DNA of 64,000 bases from Agriotes lineatus (lineage: Eukaryota > Arthropoda > Insecta > Coleoptera > Elateridae), in the NCBI GenBank assembly GCA_940337035.1, contig CALNHX010002829.1, positions 62,001 through 126,000 on the forward strand, in the 5' to 3' direction. This document shows, one piece after another, positions 42,475 through 55,000 of this stretch. The notes beneath the pieces were generated by a model that ran no database searches, was not told the DNA's origin, and saw only the letters and a list, made by a program, of their open reading frames with translations. A program made the position numbers and the translations under genes. Every line of letters starts with the position of its first letter. Position 1 is the stretch's first letter.

Positions 42475-43320
42475 CGTAAAAAATCGCTCTAAAAAATTAC
42501 ACCAGAAAGAGTCACCAGAAAAAAAGTTCCTCGGGAAAGGAATCACTCGGAAAGACAGTCACTCGGAAAAAAGTCACCGGAAACAAAACCACTGGAGAAA
42601 AAGTTGTCGTCACCGTGTTAATTAGTTTTTAAAATCCCTTACATTTTTACTTCCCTCGACTAAAAGACCAAGGAAGTATTGTAATCGTGGAAACGCGCTC
42701 TCGGAGATTTTTTTCGGATCTTCACGTTTTAAGGTCCTTAGTTAATGAAAAACATGTTTTTTTCAATTCCGCCGTCTGTCTTTCCATCTGTCTGTTGGCG
42801 ATATAGCGTTCAACTATTTGTTAGAGGAAGACGATATTTTGCAGCTCATAAGCAAAATGAGGCAAGAACTGGCCGTGAATACTACAAAGATATTGCAAAA
42901 TGAAGCTGGTATACCAACTATCAGGAAAAGGCTTCGGCAATATGAGTATTCACAAGGCCAGGTTACAATCTCTGTGCCAGGACTACGCCAAGGAACCCGA
43001 AATGTTCCCGCTTTCCCAGAGAATAAAAATTTAGATGAACAATTGTTTTCTTAATTATATTACTTACAGTATTGTATGTAGTATGTAGATTATAGATGTT
43101 ATACACTGTAACGGTATAAGGGGTTACAGATTATGTATGTATGTATGTACAATAAAATAAAATATTGTTATTGCAAGACTTATTATTTTTTTTTTCTTTA
43201 CGGAAGCTCTTTTTCCTGTTGACTTTTTTCCGGGTTTTTTTTCTGGATGCCTTTTTTCCGGTGACTTCTTTCTAGTGACTTTTATTCCAGGTGACTTTTT
43301 TGTGGTGGCAACACAGATAG
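42475..43320. repeat. Region between inverted AGTCACCGGAAAA-type minisatellites
   Basis: Imperfect repeats of AAAGTCACCGGAAA lie at about 42505-42600, and their complement (ACTTTTTTCCGG, GGTGACTT) at about 43215-43300. Between them are a reverse HINE-like fragment of another subfamily (about 42650-42800, with GTCTGT tract), an unknown 79-codon frame (42818-43054, ISKMRQELAVNTTKILQNEA), and the SINE tail GGTTACAGATTATGTATGTA (about 43120-43150). It may be one composite element. Confidence 0.5.
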
Positions 43321-45388
43321 TCTATCGCATCGTCAAGCGATACTCCAAAAAGTTTTGGGTATAAGCCAAAGATTACTTCTTTGGTATAAGCGTATTCCAC
43401 AAATCAAGTGCCCTGTGATTTTTTGAATAAGTGTCTGCAAGCCCAAATACTAGTGGTAGTTAAAAATATCAAAGCATATGATATAATAAATATAATAATC
43501 AGGAAAATTTAGTTTCGTTGACTTAGCATTTTAAAATAAATGAACGATTAAAAATAAAAATTAAATGTTCTTATTGAAACGGTATATCTGAACTTAATTT
43601 TTAAATGCCAAAATTTTCTTTTTAGAAATAAAGGTAGTTTATTCCTGACATTTTAGATTAATTCTATTTCCCGGCAAACCGTAAAACAATTGAAAAATAT
43701 ATTCCTAAAACTAATTTTAAATGATGCACAAATTTTTTGAAAAATCAATAATGAAACAGTTTTCCATTTGTTCCGAATTTTTCGGAACGCTGTAACGAAA
43801 ATTTTACAGGTCTACTTGTTTATACGTTATTTATGTGAGATTTCAATATATCTATAATTTCAAAATCACCCTGTATATGCGTCTTCCTAAGAGTGGCACA
43901 TTTTTATAATACAACTTATAGAACTTAAAATATTTGAATTTCAAAAGGCAAAGTGTTAATCTTTTACTAATTATAATATCAAGTCTCTTAATGGGTATTT
44001 TATCATTTTTGTAAAATAAAATGAATTAATGAAAAACGCAGAGTAACATTTGTAAGAATACTCTATTCTCGTTATCAAAGTATTGTACTTTTTTTGATGT
44101 ATGCCTTGTAAGGTCTTACTACCATTCCAGTAATTTAAGGTGTTTCTCTCTTAGTCCACCATAAAATCCTTTGCTATTATCGATCTTTTGGAGCGAATAA
44201 TATTTGCAGATAGATTTTGCTTGTATTGGCGGTTAAAACAAATATGTACAATCTAAATCGAAGAATAATTACAAGCAAGTCATCTTGAAGTTTTGGCCCA
44301 ACCATTAATATTTTATTTAAACTAATCCCAGATAAATACAGCCGATTCTTCAAACTTCACCAGTAGTTTTTTGGATTTACTTGATTCCTTTATTACTGCG
44401 TGATGCGGCATTGGGTTCGTTTAATTTTGATACCGGAACTAATTCCATATGGGTAAGTTTTTGATAGTCGTTTATAAATGACTATAATTTGTTATAGTAA
44501 GGAATTTCGATTTAATTTAGTCTTTAAAATTGAAAATCGCATACTAGTTATTTCCTTTGTTAAGCCGATTAGCCAATATTGGAGGGATTAATTTTGAACG
44601 GCAGTTTTATTACCTGCCGGCACCGTTTCGTCGAAATGTGTTTGCAAAATGTGCTTCACGTTGTACTTTTCATGGGAAACTTTAGAAAGGCTGAAGATTT
44701 TTCAACTTCCCCGAATTTTTCCATTTACTTACTTACCGACAAATTACAGGTTGTGCAGTTCTGAATGTTCATGATCCGATTATCCAACGTAAGCTGGCTT
44801 CTGGTAAATGCAGGTTATGACGGTTAGCCTTTATTTGGCGGCCGACTATAGATGGTCCAGCAGTTATTAAATAACGCAGATAAACTGTCGGTTATTTTCG
44901 CTACACCAGACATTCGATTTGAATATTGAAATCTCCATGAGTGGATTTAGCGAAAAATGAAAATAAACGTAGGTAATTATTTAGTAGATTTTGCGTAAAC
45001 ACAGTTTACATACTTATATTTCAAATTTTTATATACTTAATATATTTTTGAAAATCTCAATAAAACCGAAAAAGTTGATGTCATACACTTACTTTCGAGC
45101 TCAGTGGTTAAGCATCCTGGGTACAGATTCAAGTGTTGTAAGATCGACCCTCAGTACCGGTGAAGTGTTTAAAAGTAAAAGAATGTGGATAAAACCTTCT
45201 ACAGAATACCATCTTTGCTATGCTATGAAGCGATCTTGAAGAGTTGGTAAGAAAATAACTGCTTATTTGTTTTCAAAATCAGGACCTATCACAACTGTCG
45301 TGCTTAAATATAAACGTAGGGTTACTGCAGAATGGTACACAACTACCTATATGCCTTCCAGACATTATTCAAAAAGCTCGGCTTATTG
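43321..45388. other. No gene recognised
   Basis: AT-rich. A frame near 44417-44455 spells FDTGTNSIWV next to GTAAGT, reminiscent of a pepsin-type active site, but the preceding residues do not fit and I do not call it. Two short plus-strand frames lack motifs. Confidence 0.4.
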
Positions 45389-45769
45389 CGCCCAAGGGGT
45401 GAGATAGTTCTGCACCATAACAATGCTTCTAGTCATACCGCATATCAAATAAAATAATTTTTAGAGACTTTCGAGTTAAAATTGCTAAGTTATCCCCCAT
45501 TTAGTTCCGACCTATCACCTTCCGATTACTTTCTAGTTTCTCCATTATTAAACGATAAAATGCGTGGTGTGCGATTTGGAATTGCCGTAGATGCTGTGGA
45601 AAGCTTCAAAAACCTTGTTTCTCAAGTGACTCAAAAATTGTGGAATTTATGTTTTGAAAATTTATTTTACCGAATGCGTAATAATAAAAACAAATTTTGG
45701 TTACCGAACTTTATTTTATTAGACTGCAGAAATTTACGGGACTGCTCTCGTATAACGGCATCAAAGTAA
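45389..45769 (+). pseudogene. Mariner transposase, C-terminal half, decayed
   Basis: The frame reads RPRGEIVLHHNNASSHTAYQ, a TAA near 45452, then FLETFELKLLSYPPFSSDLS, PSDYFLVSPL, KMRGVRFGIAVDAVESFKNL and SQVTQKLWNLCFENLFYRM. NNASSHT normally carries the second catalytic Asp, and SPDLxPSDYxLF carries the third in the DD34D mariners. Here the first position has Asn in place of Asp. Stop codon and Asn change make it inactive. Upstream parts are too diverged to trace. Confidence 0.78.
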
Positions 45770-48700
45770 CAAGCAAATAAATTTATGCGTAAGAGTTATG
45801 TCTGTACGTAAATTCATGTCTTCATAGGTATACGTATTGACGATAGTTGGTTGGGGGGGCTGGCCCTCCCCAGCCAAAAATCCTAGTTACGCCAATGCAC
45901 TCAAGTTTAACTTTTTGTCAGGAATGTGGATTTAGTTGCCAAGGCCGTAGGGCCAAAAAAATAGTAGTTTGTATACCAAGGTACTGAAGTTTAACTCTTT
46001 ATCACAAATGTGGATTAAGTTGCCGAGGCCCGTAGGGCCAAGGCAAATAAACCACATGAGGCATTAAAATGAACTTCAGTACCGAGGGGTAAATTTTTTT
46101 TAATCGAAAAATTACAACATTTTAATCAACTTTTCTAGGTTATGTTGACATCGATTACTTTTTCCTGTTGTCCCGCCTCCTAAAAAAAGGCGTGAAACAA
46201 TGGATTACTTCACTGCCGATTTCTCATATTTTAATGACGATTTCGGCGTTCTTCACTGCCGAATAAAACAAAAAGTAATGACTTTTAAGACAGTTGCGAA
46301 AAATAGTAATTTATATACTTACCAAGGCACTGAATTTTAGCTTTTTATCACGAATGTGGATTTAGTGCATCCTTCACTGACGATTTAAGAAAAAATAGTA
46401 GTTTGTATACCAAAGTACTGAAGTTTAGCTTTTTATCACAAATGTGGATTTAGTGTGTTCTTCACTGACGATTTAAAAAAATAGTAGTTTGTATACCAAA
46501 GTGCTGAAGTTTAACGTTTTATCACGAATGTGGATTTAGTTGCCAAAGCCCGTAGAGCCTAAGCAAATAAATCACATGCGGAATTAAAATGAACTTCAGT
46601 ACCGACGGGTAAAAATTACAACATTTGTGGATTTAGTGAGTTCTTCACTGACGATTTAAAAAAATAGTAGTTTGTATACCAAGGCACTGAAGTTTAGATT
46701 TTTATCACGAATGTGGATTTAGTTGTCGAGGCCCGTAGGGCCTAGGCAAATAAACCACATGAGGAATTAAAATGAACTTCAGTACCGAGGGGTAAATTTT
46801 TTAAATCGAAAATTACAACCTTTGATCAACTTTTCTAGGTTATGTTGACATCGGCAACGTTTCCTATCGCTCTGCCACCTACAGAAAGGAGTAAAATAAT
46901 GGATTCCTTCACTACCGATTTCTCATATTTTAATGACGATTTCGGCATTCTTCACTAACGAATTAAAAAAAAAATTATGACTTTTAAGACAGTTGCAAAA
47001 AATAGTAATTTGTATATCTACCAAGGCACTGAAGTTTACCTTTTTATCAAGGATGTGGATTTAGTGCATTCTTCACTGACGATTTAAAAAAAATAGTAGT
47101 TTGTATACCAAAGTGCTGAAGTTTAACGTTTTATCACGAATGTGGATTTAGTGTGTTCTTCACTGACGATTTAAAAAAATAGTAGTTTGTATACCAAGGC
47201 ACTGAAGTTTAGATTTTTATCACGAATGTGGATTTAGTTGTCGAGGCCCGTAGGGCCTAGGCAAATAAACCACATGAGGAATTAAAATGAACTTCAGTAC
47301 CGAGGGGTACATTTTTTAAATCGAAAATTACAACCTTTGATCAACTTTTCTAGGTTATGTTGACATCGGCAACGTTTCCTATCGCCCTGCCACCTACAGA
47401 AAGGAGTAAAATAATGGATTCCTTTACTACCGATTTCTCATATTTTAATGACGATTTCGGCATTCTTCACTAACGAATTAAAAAAAAATTATGACTTTTA
47501 AGACAGTTGCAAAAAATAGTAATTTGTATATCTACCAAGGCACTGAAGTTTACCTTTTTATCAAGGATGTGGATTTAGTGCATTCTTCACTGACGATTTA
47601 AAAACAATAGTAGTTTGTATACCAAAGTGCTGAAGTTTAACGTTTTATCACGAATGTGGATTTAGTGTGTTCTTCACTGACGATTTAAAAAAATAGTAGT
47701 TTGTATACCAAGGCACTGAAGTTTACATTTTTATCACGAATGTGGATTTAGTTGTCGAGGCCCGTAGGGCCTAGGCAAATAAACCACATGAGGAATTAAA
47801 ATGAACTTCAGTACCGAAGGGTACATTTTTTAAATCGAAAATTACAACCTTTGATCAACTTTTCTAGGTTATGTTGACATCGGCAACGTTTCCTATCGCC
47901 CTGCCACCTACAGAAAGGAGTAAAATAATGGATTCCTTCACTACCGATTTCTCATATTTTAATGACGATTTCGGCATTCTTCACTAACGAATTAAAAAAA
48001 AATTATGACTTTTAAGACAGTTGCAAAAAATAGTAATTTATATATCTACCAAGGCACCGAAGTTTACCTTTTTATCAAGGATGTGGATTTAGTGCATTCT
48101 TTACTGACGATTTTAAAAAAATAGTAGTTTGTATACCAAAGTGCTGAAGTTTAACGTTTTATCACGAATGTGGATTTAGTTGCCGATGCCCGTAGAGCCT
48201 AAGCAAATAAATCACATGCGGAATTAAAATGAACTTCAGTACCGACGGGTAAAAATTACAACATTTGTGGATTTAGTGAGTTCGTCACTGACGATTTAAA
48301 AAAAATAGTAGTTTGTATACCAAGGCACTGAAGTTTAGCTTTTTATCAAGGATGTGGATTTAGTGTGTTCTTCACTGACGATTTAAAAAAAATAGTAATT
48401 TGTATACCAAGGCACTGAAGTTTAGCTTTTTATCACGAATGTGGATTTAGTGTGTTCTTTACTGCCGATTAAAAAAAAATAGTAGTTTGCATACCAAGGC
48501 ACTGAAGTTTAGCTTTTCATCACGAATGTAGATTTAGTTGTCGAGGCCAGTAGGGCCTAGGCAAATAAACCACATCAGGAATTAAAATGAACTTCAGTAC
48601 CGAGGGGGTACATTTTTTTTATCGAAAAATTGCAACATTTTAATCAACTTTTCTAGGTTAAGCTAACATCGGTTAACGTTTCCTGTCGCCCCGCCACTTA

Positions 48701-51492
48701 CAAAAAGGCGTGAAACAATGGATTACTTCACTGCCGATTTCTCATATTTTAATGACGATTTCGGCGTTCTTCACTGCCGAATAAAACAAAAAGTAATGAC
48801 TTTTAAGACAGTTGCGAAAAATAGTAATTTATATACTTACCAAGGCACTGAATTTTAGCTTTTTATCACGAATGTGAATTTAGTACATCCTTCACTGACG
48901 ATTTAAGAAAAAATAGTAGTTTGTATACCAAAGTACTGAAGTTTAGCTTTTTATCACAAATGTGGATTTAGTGTGTTCTTCACTGACGATTTAAAAAAAT
49001 AGTAGTTTGTATACCAAGGCACTGAAGTTTAGATTTTTATCACGAATGTGGATTTAGTTGTCGAGGCCTAGGCAAATAAACCACATGAGGAATTAAAATG
49101 AACTTCAGTACCGAGGGGTACATTTTTGAAATCGAAAATTACAACCTTTGATCAACTTTTCTAGGTTATGTTGACATCGGCAACGTTTCCTATCGCCCTG
49201 CCACCTACAGAAAGGCGTAAAATAATGAATTCCTTCACTACCGATTTCTCATATTTTAATGACGATTTCGACATTCTTCACTAACGAATTAAAAAAAAAT
49301 TATGACTTAAGACAGTCGCAAAAAATAGTAATTTGTATATCTACCAAGGCACTGAAGTTTACCTTTTTATCAAGGATGTGGATTTAGTGCATTCTTCACT
49401 GACGATTTTAAAAAAATAGTAGTTTGTATACCAAAGTGCTGAAGTTTAACGTTTTATCACGAATGTGGATTTAGTTGCCGATGCCCGTAGAGCCTAAGCA
49501 AATAAATCACATGCGGAATTAAAATGAACTTCAGTACCGACGGGTAAAAATTACAACATTTGTGGATTTAGTGAGTTCTTCACTGACGATTTTAAAAAAA
49601 TAGTAGTTTGTATACCAAGGCACTGAAGTTTAGCTTTTTATCACGATTGTGGATTTAGTGTGTTCGTCACTGACGATTTAAAAAAAATAGTAGTTTGTAT
49701 ACCAAGGCACTGAAGTTCAGCTTTTTATCAAGAATGTGGATTTAGTGTGTTCTTCACTGACGGTTTAAAAAAAATAGTAATTTGTATACCAAGGCACTGA
49801 AGTTTAGCTTTTTATCACGAATGTGGATTTAGTGTGTTCTTTACTGCCGATTGAAAAAAAATAGTAGTTTGCATACCAAGGCACTGAAGTTTAGCTTTTC
49901 ATCACGAATGTAGATTTAGTTGTCGAGGCCAGTAGGGCCTAGGCAAATAAATTACATGAGGAATTAAAATGAACTTCAGCACCGAGGGGTACATTTTTTT
50001 ATCGAAAAATTACAACATTTTAATCAACTTTTCTAGGTTAAGCTAACATCGGTTAACGTTTCCTGTCGCCCCGCCACTTACAAAAAGGCGTGAAACAATG
50101 GATTACTTCACTGCCGATTTCTCATATTTTAATGACGATTTCGGCATTCTTCAATGTCGAATTAAAAAAAAGTAATGATTTTTAAGACAGTTGCGAAAAA
50201 TGGTAATTTGTATACCTACCAAAGCAGCGAAGTTTTGCTTTTTATTACGAATGTGGATTTAGTGTGTTCTTCACTGACGATTTAAAAAATATAGTAGTTT
50301 GTATACTAAGGCACTGAAGTTTAGCTTTTTTATCACAAATGTGGATTTAGTTGTCGAGGCCCGTAGAGCCTAGGCAAATAAACCACATGAGAAATTAAAA
50401 TGAACTTCAGTACCGAGGGGTACATTTTTTTTATCGAAAAATTTTTTTAATCAACTTTTCTAGGTTATGCTAACATCGGTTAACGTTTCCTGTCGCCCCG
50501 CCACCTACAAAAAGGCGTGAAACAATGGATTACTTCACTGCTGATTTCTCATATTTTAATGACGATTTCGGCGTTCTTCACTGCAGAATTTAAAAAAAAG
50601 TTATGATTTTTAAGACAGTTGCGAAAAGTGGTAATTTGTATACCTACCAAGGCACTGAAGTTTAGCTTTTTATCACAAATGTGATTTAGTGTGTTCTTCA
50701 CTGACGATTTAAAAAAATAGTAGTTTGTATACCAAGGCACTGAAGTTTAGCATTTTTATCACAAATGTGGATTTAGTTGTCGAGGCCCGTAGAGCCTAGG
50801 CAAATAAACACATGAGATATTAAAATGAACTTCAGTACCGAATGGTAAACTATTTTTTTATCGAAAAATTACAACATTTTAATCAACTTTTCTAGGTTAT
50901 GCTGACATCGGTTAACGTTTCCTGTCGCCCCACCACCTACAAAAAGGCGTGAAACAATGGATTACTTCACTGCCGATTTCTCATATTTTAATGACGATTT
51001 CGGCGTTCTTCACTGCCGAATTTTTAAAAAAAGTAATGATTTTAAAGACATTTGTGAAAAATAGTAATTTGTATACCAACCAAGGCACTGAAGTTTACCT
51101 TTTTATCACGGATGTGGATTTAGTGCATTCTTCACTGAAGCTTTAAAAAAAATAGTAGTTTGTATACAAAAGTACTGAAGTTTAACGTTTTATCACGAAT
51201 GTGGATTTAGTTGTCGAGACCCTAGGGCCTAGGCAAATAAACCACATGAGGGATTAAAATGAACTTTAGTACCAACGGATACATTTTTTTAAATCGAAAA
51301 ACTACAACATTTTAATCAACTTTTCTAGGTTATGTTGACATCGGTCACTGTTTCATGTTGCCCCGCCACCTACAAAAATGCGTGAAACAATGGATTACTT
51401 CACTGCAGATTTCTCATATTTTAATGACGATTTCGGCGTTCTTCACTGCCGAATAAAACGAAAAGTAATAACTTTTAAGACTGTTGCAAAAA

Positions 51493-52088
51493 ATGGTAAT
51501 TTATATACCAAGTCACTGAATTTTAGCTTTTTATCACGAATGTGGATTTAGTGCATTCTTGACTGACGATAAAAAAAAATAGTAGTTTGTATACCAAAGT
51601 ACTGAAGTTTAACTTTTTATCACGAATATGTATTTAGTTGCCGAGGCCCATTGGGCCTAGGCAAATAAAACACATGAGGAATTAAAATGAACTTCAGTAC
51701 CGACGGGTACATTTTTTTATCGAAAAATTACATTTTAATCAACTTTCCTAGGTTATGCTAACATCGGTTAACGTTTTCTGTCGCCCCGCCATGGTAATTT
51801 ATATACCAAGTCACTGAATTTTAGCTTTTTATCACGAATGTGGATTTAGTGCATTCTTGACTGACGATAAAAAAAAATAGTAGTTTGTATACCAAAGTAC
51901 TGAAGTTTAACTTTTTATCACGAATATGTATTTAGTTGCCGAGGCCCATTGGGCCTAGGCAAATAAAACACATGAGGAATTAAAATGAACTTCAGTACCG
52001 ACGGGTACATTTTTTTATCGAAAAATTACATTTTAATCAACTTTCCTAGGTTATGCTAACATCGGTTAACGTTTTCTGTCGCCCCGCC
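51493..52088. repeat. 298-bp direct duplication within the satellite
   Basis: 51493-51790 and 51791-52088 read as identical, including shared oddities (CACGAATATGTATTTAGTT, CCCATTGGGCCTAGG). The junction at CGCCCCGCCAT/GGTAATTT is absent elsewhere, so this is a recent local duplication. Confidence 0.85.
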
Positions 52089-55000
52089 ATCTACAAAAAG
52101 GCGTGAAACAATGGCTTTCTTCACTGCCGATTTCTCATATTTTAATGACGATTTCGGCGTTCTTCACTACCGAATTTTTAAAAAAGTAATGATTTTAAAG
52201 ACTGTTGTGAAAAATAGTAATTTGTATACCTACCAAGGCACTGAAGTTTACCTTTTTATCACGGATGTGGATTTAGTGCATTCTTCACTGAAGATTAAAA
52301 AAAAATAGTAGTTTGTATACAAAAGCACTGAAGTTTAACGTTTTATCACGAATGTGGATTTAGTTGTCGAGTGCCGTAGAGCCTAGGCAAATAAACCACA
52401 TGAGAAATTAAAATGAACTTCAGTACCGAGGTGTAAATTTTTTTTATCGAAAAATTACAACATTTTAATCAACTTTTCTAGGTTATGCTAACATCGGTTA
52501 ACGTTTCCTGTCGCCCCGCCACCTACAAAAAGGTGTGAAACAATGTATTACTTCACTGCCGATTTCTCATATTTTAATGACGATTACGGCGTTCTTCACT
52601 GCCGAATTTAAAAAAAGTAATGATTTTAAAGACAGTTGCAAAAAATTGTAATTTGTATACCTACCAAGGCACTGAAGTTTAGCTTTTAATCACGAACGTG
52701 GATTTAGTGTGTTATTTACTGACGATTTAAAAAAAATAGTAGTTTGTGTACCAAGGCACTGAAGTTTAGCTTTTTATCACGAATATGGATTTAGTGTCGA
52801 GGCTCGTAGAGCCTAGGCAAATAAACCACATGAGGAATTAAACTGAAGTTCAGTACCGAGGGGTACATTTTTTTTTATCGAAAAATTACAACATTTTCAT
52901 CAACTCTTCTAGGTTATGCTAACATCGGTTAACGTTTCCTGTCGCCCCGCCACCTACAAAAAGGCGTGATAACAATGGACTACTTCACTGCCGAATAAAA
53001 CAAAAAGTAATGACTTTTAAGACAGTTGCGAAAAATAGTAATTTATATACCTACCAAGGCACTGAATTTTAGCTTTTTATCACGAATGCAGATTTAGTGT
53101 GTTCTTCACTGACAATTTAAAAAAAATAGTAGTTTGTATACCAAGGCACTAAAGTTTAGCTTTTTATCACGAATGTGGATTTGGTGTGTTCTTCAGTGAC
53201 GATTTAAAAAAAAATAGTAGTTTGTATACCAAGGCACTGAAGTTTAGCTTTTATCACGAATGTGGATTTAGTGTGTTCTTCACTGACGATTTACAAAAAA
53301 TAGTGGTTTGTATACCAAGGCACTGAAGTTTAGCTTTTTATCAAGAATGTGGAGTTAGTGTGTTCTTCACTGACGATTTAAAAAAAATAGTAGTTTGTAT
53401 ACCAAGGCACTGAAGTTTAGCTTTTTATCACGAATGTGGATTTAGTGTGTTCTTCACTAACGATTTAACAAAACATCGGTTAACGTTTCCTGTCGCCCCG
53501 CCACTACAAAAAGGCGTGAAACAATGGATTACTTCACTGCTGATTTCTCATATTTTAATGACGATTTCGGCGTTCTTCACTGCAGAATTTAAAAAAAAGT
53601 AATGATTTTTAAGACAGTTGCGAAAAGTGGTAATTTGTATACCTACCAAGGCACTGAAGTTTAGCTTTTTATCACAAATGTGATTTGGTGTGTTCTTCAC
53701 TGACGATTTAAAAAAATAGTAGTTTGTATACCAAGGCACTGAAGTTTAGCATTTTTATCACAAATGTGGATTTAGTTGTCGAGGCCCGTAGAGCCTAGGC
53801 AAATAAACCACATGAGATATTAAAATGAACTTCAGTACCGATTGGCAAATTTTTTTTTATCGAAAAATTACAACATTTTAATCAACTTTTCTAGGTTATG
53901 CTGACATCGGTTAACGTTTCCTGTCGCCCCACCACCTACAAAAAGGCGTGAAACAATGGATTACTTCACTGCCGATTTCTCATATTTTAATGACGATTTC
54001 GGCGTTCTTCACTGCCGAATTTTTAAAAAAAGTAATGATTTTAAAGACAGTTGTGAAAAATAGTAATTTGTATACCAACCAAGGCACTGAAGTTTACCTT
54101 TTTATCACGGATGTGGATTTAGTGCATTCTTCACTGAAGATTTAAAAAAAATAGTAGTTTGTATTCCAAAGTACTGAAGTTTAACTTTTTATCACGAATA
54201 TGTATTTAGTTGCCGAGGCCCATTGGGCCTAGGCAAATAAACCACATGAGGAATTAAAATGAACTTCAGTACCGACGGGTACATTTTTTTATCGAAAAAT
54301 TACAACATTTTAATCAACTTTCCTAGGTTATGCTAACATCGGTTAACGTTTTCTGTCGCCCCGCCACCTACAAAAAGGCGTGAAACAATGGATTTCTTCA
54401 CTGCCGATTTCTCATATTTTAATGACGATTTCGGCGTTCTTCACTGCCGAATTAAAAAAAAGTAATGATTTTTAAGAGAGTTGCGAAAAGTGGTAATTTG
54501 TATACCTACCAAGGCACTGAAGTTTAGCTTTTTATCACAAATGTGGATTTAGTGTGTTCTTCACTGACGATTTAAAAAAATAGTAGTTTGTATACCAAGG
54601 CACTGAAGTTTAGCTTTTTTATCACAAATGTGGATTTAGTTGTCGAGGCCCGTAGAGCCTAGGCAAATAAACCACATGAGATATTAAAATGAACTTCAGT
54701 ACCGATTGGTAATTTTTTTTTTTTATCGAAAAATTACATCATTTTAATCAACTTTTCTAGGTTATGCTAACATCGGTTAACGTTTCCTGTCGCCCCACCA
54801 CCTACAAAAAGACTTGAAACAATGGATTACTTCACTGCCGATTTCTCATATTTTAATGACGATTTCGGCGTTCTTCACTGCCGAATTTTTAAAAAAGTAA
54901 TGATTTTAAAGACAGTTGTGAAAAATAGTAATTTGTATACCTACCAAGGCACTGAAGTTTACCTTTTTATCACGAATGTGGATTTAGTGTGTTCTTCACT

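Noticed and set aside
44417..44455. FDTGTNSIWV beside GTAAGT as an exon of a cathepsin D-like protease.
   Set aside because: The residues before it do not fit the family (no GTPPQ-type segment in frame) and no other exon is visible. Probably chance.
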